Positions 50,156 to 61,694 are shown, counted from the stretch's first letter. The stretch: DNA of 64,000 nt from Epiperipatus broadwayi (GCA_028023455.1 JAQFVV010000030.1:1072501-1136500); one strand, 5' to 3'. A program made the numbers and translations. Notes: generated by a model not told the origin, from the sequence alone.

Positions 50156-52536
50156 GTTGATTAGTGATTTCCATACATTATGTATAGTCACACTAGGTTG
50201 GCTTATGGGATTTTTTATCATTGTCATGTGAGCAGCTTTTTTAAATTTTCTTCTTTGTAACTTTTCTTCTTTATCTAATATTTTTTGTATTTTCCCAATC
50301 GAATGTATGTTCATTGGTCCATACATGGTCTGCTACCTTAGACACATCTGTTTTCTCTCATCTAATCATCAGTTTATTTTCTTGCGAGTGCTTTTGAATG
50401 GGATGGCTGGTCTCACCAATTTCCACATTCACATGGTATTTCATAGATACAGTTTTTTCTTTGCAGCATTTCAAGTTTAGGCTTTGTAGATGTTAGAATT
50501 CCTCGTAGGGTAGTATGGCTCTGGAAAGCTATTCTGATGTTATACTGATTACAGATTTACCTTAATTTGTCTGCTATTTTTGGAATGTATGGGTACACTA
50601 CAGTACCAATAATTGTCTTTTCTCTTGATGGTTCTTTTTGTTGTCTATTTAATGTTTTCTTAATAACAGCTGATGGATAACCATTTTTCATAAGAGTTTG
50701 TTCTATATAGATCTTTTCTTTTTCCAAATTGCTGGTTTCTGAACAAACTTTTTTTGCTCTGTTCCATAATGATAGTATAACTCCATGTTTTGTCTTTCTG
50801 GTGTGATTGGATGTATAGGCTAGGTATTTTCCTGTATGTGTAGGTTTTCGGTAAACTGTAGTTTTGATTTTGCCATGAGGGAGTCTTGTCACAAGAACAT
50901 CTAAGAATGCCAATTTTTGTTCTTGTTCTGATTCTATTGTGAATTTAATTGAAGGGGATATGTTGTTGATGTGTGTCCAGAAAGTTTTTAGCTATGCTTC
51001 ACCATGTGACCATACAACAAATGTATCATCCACATACCAAAGCCAAACTTTAGGTGGATAAGGAGTAGTTTTTATGGCTGTGGTTTCAAGTTCTTCCATA
51101 TAAATATTGCTAATCAGGCGAGACAATGGTGAACCCATAGCCATTTCTTGATTTTGTTGGAAGAATTCTGTGTTATATTGAAAGTAGGTTGTTTTTATAT
51201 AGAATGTTAATAGTTCCATTATGCTATCAATAGGAAGAGCTGTTCTGGTTTTTTAAACTATTATCATCATTTAATCTTTTCCTTACAATAGACAATGCTT
51301 CATCACATGGTACATTTGTGAATAAACTTTCCACATCAAAGCTTACCTGTAAGACAGTTCTTTCAATTTTCATGTTCTTGATTAATTCTACAAAGTGTCT
51401 AGAATCGCTGACAAATGATTGGGTCTGGTATGCCAAAGGACTTAGAACTTTGAGAAGAAATCTTGCCAAATTCTGGCAAGGTGAATCTCTAGAACTAACA
51501 ATAGGTCGTAATGGAACATGATCCTTATGGATTTTAGGTAGACCATAGATGAGGATTTTGCTGAAATATGATGTTATTTTACTCTTTTCTGAATCAGTGA
51601 AGTACTTGCGATACTTTCTGAGTAATGCTTGTAACTTTGATTCCGTACTTGGTATCAGATCTTTTGCCACTTTCTCTATATTGGCCTGCTCTGAGGAGTT
51701 CTTGTATTTTGATGTCATAATCAGTTGTATCCATTACAACTGTTGCATTGCCTTTGTCAGCAGGGAGAATAATTATAGATTTATCTGCTTTGAGAGATTT
51801 AATTGCTTTCCTCTCCCCATAGGATATGTTTGACTGCAATTTTTGTTGCTTGTCAAGTGTTCTTTTTATTCTCCAGCATAATTCTGCTGCTTCTTCTAAA
51901 GGTAATTTTTGAATGACTTTCTCGGTGGTTGCCATTATATCTAATAAGGGGATATTAGGTGGTGTTATGGCAAAGTTTAATCCTCTTGAATATCTGGTAG
52001 ATGTTTAGAACTTAGATTTTTAACAGATGAAGCTGTTACATTGCTTGATACATTATGATTTTTGATATGCCCATGTAGGTTAGCAAGTTTCTTCTTTTGA
52101 CATTCTTTTATTTTTCCATGTAATATAGAATATGATTTTCTTACTGCTTGAAAAACTCTCATGTAGTCATCATCAGCAAGTTTATTTTTTAGAAGACATT
52201 CTACATTATTAATTGAATGCATTGTTTGATACTTAGAAAATCTTTGAGCATTTATTCTTTCTCTTAACAGAGCTTCACTTGCTCTCTGAGTAATTTTCTC
52301 AGCTCTCTGAGAGTAAATTGGAGGTTTTAGTTGCAAACTTTAGGAATTATCCCTTCCGATTTACATTTACCTAGGAAAGTTAAATGATTTTCTACTTTGG
52401 CCAGCTTTAGACATAGTTTTTCATAATGTCTAAAGTTTGATATAGTATCGGGTCCATACCAAATACTTAGTGTTTTTCTGAAGGTTTGTGGTGATGGTGT
52501 TCTAGCTGTATTTTTATATTGGACTATTTCCATCAT
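50110..52536 (-). pseudogene. Penelope-like element protein (RT plus GIY-YIG endonuclease), frameshifted
   Basis: Runs from the start at 52536 (MMEIVQYKNTARTPSPQ) to about 50110. RT motifs by frame: LPADKGNATVV (~51770), YGLPKIHK and PLRPIVSS (~51545-51500), motif A SFDVESLFTN (~51340), motif B AMGSPLSRLISNIYME (~51140), motif C YVDD (51037-51026), FLDVLV (~50905) and RKPTHTGKYL (~50845). The GIY-YIG part follows: IYEIPCECGN (~50450-50420), where the next conserved tyrosine-glycine residues are replaced by a stop, then VADHVWTNEHTF-type and a long basic C-terminus. At least five frameshifts separate the open pieces. In intact relatives the enzyme nicks DNA and reverse-transcribes at the target. 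Here it is dead. Confidence 0.92.
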
Positions 52537-52926
52537 CTAATATGTGTGTTGAATGTCTTTAGAAAAGTTTAATTTTAGTTAAATATTCCAAATGCATTCA
52601 ACTGTTAGTAATATCACAGCAAACAGGTTAGTATATGCACCAACAGTTAGTAAGATCACAGCAAACAATTGTTAGTAATATCACAGCAAACAGGTTAGTA
52701 TATGCACAACGTTTTGAGAGGTATTTTTCTTCCCTCTTCTTCTGGTGTTGTTGGCCTGAACAGTGACAGAACTAGCATGGGATTCGAACCTTGGTCCTTA
52801 GATTCTTGATTATTGAATTTTAAGATAACACTCTAACCAACTGAGCCATCCTGCCAAAGGCAACAGTATGTAAGAATTTCATATACTTATCTATGAGGTT
52901 CCTCCTGATTTCTCCACTTTTTCCTC
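52480..52926 (-). repeat. Penelope-like element terminal repeat (pLTR), 5' side
   Basis: Direct partner of 49655-50155. It overlaps the first codons of the protein, as pLTRs of this group often do. On minus: tRNA-Leu-like domain with perfect A box TGGCTCAGTTGG and B box GGTTCGAATCC, loop CTTAAAA, then CAGAAGA (box 1 mutated), extra A, GAGGGAAG...ACCTCTC, AAAA and CGTTGTGCATATACTAACC. The element end is at TTTTTCCTCA (52926), where the two copies diverge. Confidence 0.85.
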
Positions 52927-52929
52927 AAA

Positions 52930-55875
52930 AACTAAAAATGTACAGTATATACATTAGCTAAAATATGCAGCCAATTAATTTTGAATTAAAATTTTTCTGC
53001 CAAATCAAAACTGCTATCATTACTAATCTAAAATATTTTCAGTAAAAAAAGGAAGAGAGCAAAGAGGGTAAAATGATTTCAGATTTATACAATTAATATC
53101 AAAAATTACTAAATAAAATTTAAAAATAACATTTACGCTGCTTCCTCAATTTTAATTCTTTTTAGATATTTAAAGCAATAGAGACATTATCTCACATGTA
53201 AAAAAAAAAGCAGTACAGAGAAAAATGTATAAATTTTATTTGGCATAAGACTAAAAATAATTTTTGAATGTACTATCAATATTAAATTTTACATTGTGTA
53301 CATATTAGCTAAGATTTTGGACAATCAATTTTGGATTAAAATCTTTACAGATGCTAATTTTAATCAAATCGAAACTGCTATCAATCGTATTTGAATTGTA
53401 TTTTTGGGAAAAAAATGTGATTTTATGCAATTAACAATAAATTGTCTATGATAAAAATGCAATATGAATAAAATAAACATGATTAACGCCTTTAATTTTT
53501 TACTTAAATAGCCCATAATTCTGCCTTCAAAACATATTGCACTATTTGGCAAATTACTGTGTCCTTGCAAAAACATGGCTACCACACTTGATAAAATAAT
53601 GACAAGTCATGCCCAAAGCCCATTATACCTATCACATTTGTTTATTTAGATCTACACAGTGCATATTGTAACAAAAACCTTAAATTTTGATTTCAGTATG
53701 CAAACTCGGAATGTGTTAGATTTTTCGTTTTTTATCAATCTGCTAATTTTTTTTTTTAAAGTTGACTGAGATTAAGTTTCTGTAATGTACTGTATGTTTA
53801 TTTGACTCTTGTTACACTAATGATGAATAAGAAAGTATTTATGGTCAATCAAATGGTTTGTTATTAAACATTGGTTTTTTAATTTTAATAACTCCATGTA
53901 AATAATAAAGTATAATACTGTAGTACAAATTTAAAAAAATTGAATCTTCAGTATGGAACTTTTTCCCACCATAATGTTGTACAGAAAAACACAAAAAAAT
54001 GTTAAATGTTTTCACTTCCTTGGTCTATTTTGCTGTACACTTTGGACAGTGAAAACACATATATTTTATCTAGCAATATTAAACTTTTTTAGAGATTCTG
54101 CTTACTAATATGACCATGACAAAATTAAAAAAATTCTTGCACTTGGAAATCAAACTGGATAATGATGATTGGTGGGTGAATGGATCACAGAAAGTAACAA
54201 GTTTAAGCTACATGGTTTTTAACATAGATTTAAGTTGCATTATCATTCATACATAAATGCATATTTTAATAAATACATGCATAATACACATAGCACAGTT
54301 TACACAAGTATACAACATATATTAAAGGTTTTTAAAATTTTTATATTTACTCATAAATTATTTTTAATGTAATATTCCCAACTTATAATGTAATTTTTTA
54401 GTTGGAGTAACTGGCCAACTTTTTACCCATAAACAACTATAATGATGAATTTTAGGAAACCATTTGCCTTTGCTAAGCAGAGTAAAGGTATATATTAATT
54501 TCCAGTATAGATTGACACAAGTTGAATTGATCCACTATTATCTTTAAAAGTTCTTCCATTAACTTCTTTTGTAGTTTCAAGTTTTTAATATATAAAGGGT
54601 AATAATAATTTCCAGATTACTACTATAGAAATCTATTGTACAATATCATATTAACACATGTTTCCAAGTCATGTTATCACAGGTTGAGACAGTCATGATT
54701 TTGGATGGACACACAATGATTGTTGAAAATTTCTCCTAGGAGTATGCATCTACATTGTCATTTAATGAAACAGGTTACATGTTATATTGGTGATGCTCAA
54801 TTCTTAACTAAATCTTAACACATTTCTTCAAATCCATTAGTTTTACTTTAGATTACAAATATAACTTCTCACTGTTTTCCTCTCAAGAGTTGAATCAAAA
54901 CTGACTATTAAAAATCATTAGATACTGAAGTCTACTGCTTTAACTTACTCCCTATTTTATATTTTAAAACAATCTTGTTATTCATCCAATCTTACACTAT
55001 ATCAGAAATGATAACATTAAACCCTAACCAATAAATTCTATTTTTACAAAAAGATTATTTCCCTCCCTTTTTTACATAATTAAGAAATTCCAATCTTAAT
55101 CATTGAAACATTTTTTGTAGTTATTTTTTCTTCTTCATTACCAAAAGTAGATAATTTTTTAATTATATTTTACCTTGAAAGACATATTTTTTAAAAAGAT
55201 TAAGAGAAAAGAAAATAATTAATTAATTAAAAACATGTTTTAACAAAAATGTTAAAACATTATTTCTTATGCATTTCTTTTAAAAAGTAATAGTTGAAGG
55301 CCAGCTGGGCACATACTGTTTAAAGATATATTTTGTGAAAGCTTTTCTCTATATGTTCTTCATATATATATATAATTATATTTTAGTCAATATATATATA
55401 TAATTATATTTTAGTCAATTCTAAATAGCAATTCTGCTACTTAATCAATACTTTTTTATCAGCTCACGTAACCATTTGTTCTACCATATATACAGGTTAT
55501 GCTTGATAAATTCATATTTAACCATCTAACAGAGTACCAGCAGCCAGAGCTTACAATTGTGAAAACTGGCATCAAAATAACTGAGTACAGGTTTCCCCAT
55601 TTCCTACATTGTATCTTTCTTGTGATGCCTGGTATTGGACATCATCCTCATGCTTTTCTGTTCAATATTCATACAATACTACACTTTTATATTCTTGGAA
55701 AATCTATTCATTATTTGGATAATGATTTCCACTAGTATTCTACTGATTTCTTAAAGTGAGCATAGGCCAAAGCCATTTTGAGGTACTCCATCCTATTTCA
55801 GAAAAAACAACTTTCTAGATTATCCAGATGCTTTATAGGACTTTTTCTAATTTGGCTCTTTTTCACTTCTGTATT
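52930..55875. other. AT-rich, no gene seen
   Basis: Includes a 29-bp direct repeat of TATATATATAATTATATTTTAGTCAAT type at ~55366-55421. 55500-55740 is GC-richer and may be 3' UTR of the malectin retrocopy that follows on minus. Confidence 0.5.
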
Positions 55876-55879
55876 ATCT

Positions 55880-56450
55880 TATTTATTGTCATTTTCCTTG
55901 TGTGTTCAACTTGAGTTGGTGGTAATTTTGGAACATCATCAATACTACCTGGCATTATTGCATTAATTTTTGGGCTATTTCTATTTCCCTTTATAAAATC
56001 TATTTAAGAATTCCATTAATATTGGACTCTTCCCCATTGACTATCAACTTACCTGAAGAGATGATAACTGGAACGTATTCATCATGAGCTGTTTTTAGCC
56101 CAGCTATGTAAAATAAATCTAGATCACTCACAATTGGATTTCTCTATAGAGAAAACATCAGATAGTTGCATATCTAAAGCTGTGAAATATACCTCAAGCT
56201 GTGAAATATACCTCACAATATTTTAGCACCAAAACATAATTCCCATATTTAGACATTTTCATGTCATATGCAAATGAGGTCTCACAATATTGCTTTTCAG
56301 GAGCAATAGATTTATGTCTACTCTTTTGCCAAACTCAGCTGCAATACATAACTTTTTTGCCAAAGGATCCTGTTGATATTGATGTTCATATGATCTTCTC
56401 TCCCTGCATTGATAGCATAAACAATTTCTCTTAATGCTAGTATAGTCTTT
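55880..56450 (-). pseudogene. MLEC: malectin processed retropseudogene
   Basis: Malectin is a conserved ER membrane lectin that binds glucosylated N-glycans. Minus strand, in order, over three shifting frames: IVYAINAGREDH (56427-56390), DPLAKKLCIAAEFGKRVDI (~56370-56315), QYCETSFAYDMKMSKYG then NYVLVLKYCEVYF (~56300-56210), PIVSDLDLFYIAGLKTAHDE then VIISSGKLIVNGEES (~56145-56030), and SPKINAI..GSIDDVPKLPP (~55985-55915). This is the malectin domain from near its N-terminus to the conserved C-terminal DDVP motif. There are no introns over regions that animal genes usually split, and there are several frameshifts plus one ~20-bp duplication (AGCTGTGAAATATACCTC at 56177 and 56197). The signal peptide and transmembrane tail are not seen. 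Confidence 0.88.
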
Positions 56451-56801
56451 TACTTTTAAAAAATCTTTTACTTTTGAAAACCTGATAAGTCATCCAATTT
56501 AATTAATAATGTGAATAACATTTGGAACAAAATGCTAATTTAAAAAAAAATCCAAGAAGAATTTTACTCTCATAGAAATAAAGGTCTGCTATTTTTAATT
56601 TTGCTTTAAAAATTGTCATATCTGAAATAGTTATCTTAAAAACAATTTGAGCTAAAAGGGAGAATTATGATGATTAATGCATAGTTGGATAATCCATTAT
56701 AATTCTTTTTAAAGAAAATGTTAGTTTCAAATGTTGCAATTAATGTTAAATATCAGCTAGACAAAAATAATATACTTTAAGGAATCTTACATTTGACTAT
56801 A

Positions 56802-57103
56802 CTAAACATCACTTGATGACCATTTCTTATGCTTGCTCATAACTGTTATTAAAACAGGCAAAACTATCCATACAGTAGTGCCACTCAGTCTAAGTCAGAG
56901 TAATCAATGGATGCCAGAAGGCTTGTGCAGTGCTCTCAGATTTAAGTCTCCTCACTGATGAAAGCCACAAGCTAGAAACTAGTCTGGGAATACTGGATGA
57001 GTGGACACTAGATAGGAACTTGATGCACAAGCCTTCTGGCATCCATCGATTACTCTGGCTTGTACTGAGTGGCACTACTATATGGAGAGTTTTCCCTGTT
57101 TTA
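56802..57103 (+). mobile_element. Family 2 hairpin element with hammerhead
   Basis: Perfect 11-bp target-site duplication ATTTGACTATA (56791-56801 and 57104-57114). Head CTAAACATCACTTGATGACC on the left; tail ends CCTGTTTTAA on the right. The left arm lost its ribozyme segment, so the hairpin is asymmetric. The right arm holds the hammerhead. Confidence 0.92.
56945..57000 (+). ncRNA. hammerhead ribozyme, family 2
   Basis: CTGATGA 56955-56961, A62, stem II AGC / CACAA / GCT (56963-56973), A74, GAAA 56975-56978, palindrome ACTAGT (56978-56983), cleavage base C 56984. Stem I TCCTCA (56949-56954) faces TGGGAA (56985-56990) with one mismatch and one G.U. The core is complete apart from the A.A pair at 10.1/11.1. 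Confidence 0.72.
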
Positions 57104-57114
57104 ATTTGACTATA

Positions 57115-57562
57115 TGGGGAATAATAAAAATAGTGGAACCAAAAAGATTTTCAATGGAAGATATAAAGAAATATTTCATATTAAAAATTCTGAAAAGCTG
57201 TAAAAATAATTTTACTTCAATGAATTTTCAATGATTATTGCTTATATTTAAATTCTTTCATTTCAATGGAGGTTTTTCAGATGATATTAATAATTAAAGA
57301 AGCGTCTCATAAACTATATTGCTGTTTGAAATGTCAAAAAAAGAAAAAATGTAATATTCTCATTTATTATTTTCGTATAATAATTCTATAAAACAATGTA
57401 TAATTATATTTAAATTTGTATTATTATAAAAAATATTAATGAAATGCACTGAGGAAAAATAACATTATTGATAGTTTTTATATAATTTGAACTTATTTTA
57501 ATAAGAAAAGATTGATTATAAGAAATGAATAATGGAATAAACATGCTTGTATATGAGATTTT
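57115..57562. other. no gene seen
   Basis: AT-rich spacer. Confidence 0.5.
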
Positions 57563-57677
57563 AATATTAATTTAATATATAGAAAGTTTGAACTCAGACT
57601 TTCACACAACCCTCAACTTTTCATGCTATCTCATACTGCTGATACACTTGATCACACACATGTTGAAAGGTTAAATA

Positions 57678-57738
57678 ATCACCAATATACACATTTCATG
57701 CTAAACTGGCAATTTTCAGTTGGTCCAGATTATCATCT
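57678..57738 (-). ncRNA. degenerate hammerhead, family 1
   Basis: Stem I (ACCAA/TTGGT and ATAATC/GATTAT) and GAAA survive, but the core box is CTGAAAA and stem II is scrambled (TTGCCAGTTTAGCAT). Confidence 0.6.
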
Positions 57739-58167
57739 CTACACATATATCCAATCAAGGCTGGAGCTTATATTAAGATAACCAATTTTCATACCATAAT
57801 AAACAGGCTTCAATCTACTCTGCGCCACAACTCTTCAGCCATCCATTTCATTGAAAATCTGCTGATGGAATGATCAAAGGCCACATTGGTGCCAACCTTT
57901 TCATTCTACCCATGTTGATTGTAAATCACTCTGACCCTCATGTATAGAATGTGATCCATTTACATACATATACAAAAGATGGGCGGATCTTACAGCACTA
58001 TATTTTTAATATATGAATTTTTTTCTGCAGTACAAGCTTTTTTATACCTGCATTCAAATATATAATATATAGGGGGTTTGAACTCAGACTTTTACATGAC
58101 CATCAAATGTCCACGTTATCTCATACTGCTGATACCCTTGATCACACACAAGTTGAAAAGATAAATA

Positions 58168-58228
58168 ATCACCAATATACGTATTTTATGATAAACCAGC
58201 ACTCGTCAGTTGGTCCAGATTATCATCC
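58168..58228 (-). ncRNA. degenerate hammerhead, family 1
   Basis: CTGACGA and perfect stem I survive. Stem II 3' strand is ATCAT and the GAAA box is AAAA, so no activity is expected. Confidence 0.65.
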
Positions 58229-58241
58229 CCATATATATATG

Positions 58242-58450
58242 TTAAAACGAAGATTTGCACGGGTTAAATATATAAAATACATATTTTGCGGGTTCATCCG
58301 TGTTAAAAACTTTTAATATTAATATACTGACGTTTCGACTTGGTCACACAAGCCATCCACAGAGGCTTGTGTGACCAAGTCGAAACGTCAGTATATTAAT
58401 ATTAAAAGTTTTTAACACGGATGAACCCGCAAAATATGTATTTTATATAT
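58242..58450. mobile_element. perfect 87-bp inverted repeat insertion with hammerhead-like centre
   Basis: Arms 58268-58354 and 58364-58450 are exact reverse complements over 87 bp, around a 9-bp spacer ATCCACAGA. On minus the spacer and left arm read CTGTGGA, T, GGCTTG / TGTGAC / CAAGTC (six pairs, one G.U), GAAAC, GTC. This is a hammerhead-like order with core position 6 changed to T. It interrupts the middle family 1 unit inside its CACATATATATA tract. Flanking sequence from 58242 (GTTAAAACGAAGATTTGCAC) belongs to the insert, not to family 1. Confidence 0.85.
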
Positions 58451-58862
58451 ATATACACACACAATCAATGCTCAACTTATATTAAGATAGCCAATATTCA
58501 TACTTTAATGGACAGGCTTCAATACACTCCACTCTACAATTCTTCAACTATCCATTTTATTAAAAATCTGATGATGGAATGCTCAAAGCCCACATTGGTG
58601 TCAACCTTCTCATCCTACCCATGTTGACCATAAGTTATTCTGATCCCTCATGTACAGGACATAATCCATTTCTATACATATATGAGCGACGGGAAGACCA
58701 CTGTATTTTTAATATATAAATTTTTCTACAATACAGGCTTTTTCATACCTGCACTCAATATGTAATGTATAGGGGGTTTGAACTCAGACTTTCACATGAT
58801 CCTCAACTATTCATGCTATCTCATATTGCTGATACATTTGATGACATAATGTCAAAAAGATA

Positions 58863-58920
58863 AACACCAGTATATGTATTTCATGCTAAGCCAGCACTCA
58901 TCAGTTGGTCCAGATTATCA
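58863..58920 (-). ncRNA. hammerhead ribozyme, family 1, near-intact
   Basis: Minus: ATAATC-TGG-ACCAA, CTGATGA (58904-58898), stem II GTGCT / GGCTT / AGCAT (terminal G.U), GAAA (58882-58879), ATACATAT, A, then CTGGTGTTTATC. One stem I mismatch next to the cleavage site (A against C) and the G.U at the base of stem II are the only defects. Confidence 0.78.
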
Positions 58921-59060
58921 TCTCTACACATATATATAATCAATGCTCAGCTTATATTAAGAGAGTTGTGGGGTGGAGTGGATTGAAGCCTGTCCATTAA
59001 AGTATGAAGATTGACTATTTTAATATAAGCTGAGCATTGATTGTATATATTTGTGGAGAT

Positions 59061-59122
59061 GATAATCTGGACCAACTGATGAGTGATGGTTTAGCATGAA
59101 ATACATATACTGGTGATTATTT
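59061..59122 (+). ncRNA. hammerhead, family 1, stem II mismatched
   Basis: CTGATGA 59076-59082, stem II GTGAT / GGTTT / AGCAT with one internal mismatch and a G.U, GAAA 59098-59101, ATACATAT, A, CTGGTGATTAT. Stem I as in the 58863 copy. Confidence 0.7.
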
Positions 59123-59290
59123 ATGTTTTTGACATGGGTGTGATCAAGTGTATCAGCAGTATGAGATAGTGTGGATAGTTGAGGGTCATGTGAAAGTCTG
59201 GGTTCAAGCCATCTATATATTACATATATAAGTGCAGGTATGAACAAGCCTGTACTGTAGAAAAAATTCATATATTAAAAATATTAATTT

Positions 59291-60200
59291 GAGTAATCTC
59301 TTTTTTACTAATAATTTATATGTGTGTCCAACTGGAAAACTATTTATTTATTTTACCTATTCATTCTAGGTAAGAAATAAATAATTTTAGCAGATAATAA
59401 TTGCTATTGATTATAGTTTATGTTAGTAAAAGTTTAAATAATATTATTTATGCAGAAATATTATAACAAAAATAAAGGTACATTAATATGTAAGACCCAT
59501 TCCTTAAAATTATAGTTATAGCATTATTTTTATCATTTATCTTTTTTTTAATCAAGTGAATTATCTTTCAAAATATTTTGCATTTAAAAATGGATTATGT
59601 CTCATCTCTCTTTTTTATTATATGATTCTATTATAAAAGTGCTTTTTGAATTTTACATTTCAAACATTTAATTTTACATCTAAAGTCTTCTCATTCAATA
59701 CATTAACTGATATTGCTCATTGATTGAGGACATTCAGAGTAAATCATAATTAGAGAAGATTTAGAATGAAATTTTACTTGCTGGATCGCTGAGCAGAAAT
59801 AATAATATTATTATTTACGCACTTTAAAATTAAATACTTTTGCAAGTAGAATTCAATATTACTGATGACCAAGATTTATACTTGAATATTAACATTAATA
59901 ATTGTTTTAATTACATTTATTAAGAAAAGAAATATTTTTTGTTAATAAAGAAATGTGTAGATATTAAATCTCATTCAAAAGGAATGTGCGTGATCTAATT
60001 CAGGAGAAATCTGCACTATATACATATTGTCAGCCTCCCAAAAGAACATACTTTCATCCTTTTTTTAATCTTATTTGTTGCACCCACTGCTGAGTATATT
60101 GCTACTATTTATTGGTACCAGGAAGCTTATGAAATTTGTTTTTAAATGATTATTTATTAGATATAAATGAATGTTGAATGTATAAAAAAAAATTAATTTT
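59291..60200. other. no gene seen
   Basis: AT-rich spacer. Confidence 0.5.
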
Positions 60201-60204
60201 TATT

Positions 60205-60745
60205 TAAACTTTCCAAATACAAACAACTTGTTAGTAATAACACACAAATAGACAACACAGGTTAGTAATTACACAACGTTTCGAGTAGTATTATTCTCCA
60301 CTCTTCTTCAGATGTTGCTGGTCTATATGCACAGTGACAATATTCGCTTAGAAGTTGAACTCGCACCTTTAGATTCTTGAATATTGATTTTAAGACAAAT
60401 GCTCTAACCAATTGAGCCTAAGACAGAATAGCTCAGTTGGTTAGAACATTTGTTTAAATTAGACATTAAAAAATCTAAAGGTGCGAGTTCAACTTCTAAG
60501 CGAATATTGTCACTGTGCATATAGGCCAGCAACATCTGAAGTAGAGTGGAGAATAATACTACAAACGTTGAGTAATTTCTAACCTGTGCTGTCTATTTGT
60601 GTGTTATTACTAACAAGTTGTTTGTATTTGAAAGTTTAAATGTTTCTAGACATTCAACATCCACTCATAGATGATGGAATAGTCCAGCATATCACATCTA
60701 ATGATATACCATCATCAAAAACCTTCAGACAAATACTGAGATAAA
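60205..60745. mobile_element. Penelope terminal repeats in inverted orientation plus coding start
   Basis: A minus pLTR (~60205-60420) and a plus pLTR (~60421-60655) meet head to head at their tRNA-like domains (GCTCTAACCAATTGAGCC facing GCTCAGTTGGTTAGAAC). The arms match almost base for base over CAACTTCTAAGCGAATATTG and CTAACCTGTG. From ~60662 plus, GATGATGGAATAGTCCAGCA is the usual Penelope protein start, but it decays within 80 bp. Confidence 0.8.
60279..60311 (-). ncRNA. hammerhead-like motif of the Penelope terminal repeat, best copy
   Basis: Minus: CTGAAGA (60311-60305), extra A (60304), stem II GAGTGG / AGAATAATA / CTACTC (six pairs, one G.U), GAAA (60282-60279), then CGTT. The extra base between A9 and stem II is also known from a natural viroid hammerhead. 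Stem I is short (CAT with GTG). The inverted partner at 60545-60575 has lost the box-2 G (CTACAAACG). Confidence 0.6.
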
Positions 60746-60749
60746 AACA

Positions 60750-61680
60750 TTTTAGAATCTAAGATGAGATTTTAAAATTGTTAAAATTTTACAGCCTCAG
60801 TAAATATTATTTTAAATAAAGTAAAATAAAACCTGAAATAAGATTTAAAGTAGTATACGAACCTTGTATAGTAGTAATTATAATTAATTATTATGTTATC
60901 TATAAGAGGCCTCGTATTTCGTGGGAAATCCTTAGGTATTATGGTGACATGTGACCTATTATTTGATTCCATGGGCCAACGCCTTTTCAGTGACCATGTA
61001 CTGTGACCGTTTGGCAGGTTACATTATATGTGTATATATTTGAAGAGCTCAAAAAATTATATATATGCTGATAATCATTTAAGGTAACCCAGGATGTGTC
61101 TATATTTTTGAATTTTCTTTTTAAAGAAAGAAAATGTTATTCATCCAATTTTAATTCGACATTGAAAATTTTCTTCTAATTTTTTTTTTTTTTTGTTCCA
61201 AAAAGTAAATGCATTAAATAATCATAAATAGCCTTTTGCAGTAATATTAAATTTATCTTGATAGGTTATTAACGTACGCTGCTAATAATATCAAAACATC
61301 TCGGTTTCTGAATTTACTAGTAATGAATAAACTTAAAACAATTTTATAACCATTCTTTGTATATACGTACTCAGATCTGAGTAAATATTTTTAACTGTAT
61401 TTATGCAGATTACGTTAAATATTTCTGCAGTAATATATTAAATAAATCACAGCTTCCGAGTATAAAAAAAGTATAGTAATTATGCTATTCCCATGTTTTC
61501 TTCTACTTTTTGCCTTCTTTTTTTTTTTTTTACGACAACTTGGAGTAATTTCCTGCTTTGTTTTTAGTATACTCAATATCAGATTTACTTTAGAAGATTC
61601 TAAATCGCTTTTCAAAAAAAATGGAAGCTTACGCTGAATGCAAATTTGTAATAAATGAAGAAAGGTACATCAATAGCAAA
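60750..61680. other. no gene seen
   Basis: AT-rich, a few homopolymer runs, no recognised feature. Confidence 0.5.
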
Positions 61681-61694
61681 TATAATGCTGACAT

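Larger units (their letters stand above)
57574..59279 (-). mobile_element. Family 1 tandem array: three minus units and one inverted unit
   Basis: Three minus-strand units have hammerheads at ~57680-57735, 58165-58225 and 58863-58920. The ribozymes are 490 bp apart and then 695 bp apart; the second gap is 490 plus a ~205-bp palindromic insertion (58242-58450). A shorter plus unit (58970-59279) closes the array. An 11-bp direct repeat AATATTAATTT flanks the whole block (57563-57573 and 59280-59290), suggesting insertion as one multimer, although the repeat is AT-rich. Each minus unit shows the outer GTGCAGG/CCTGCA-type hairpin, B-box-like GGGTTCAAACC/GAGTTCAAACC and A-box-like TAGCAT...GG. Confidence 0.85.
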
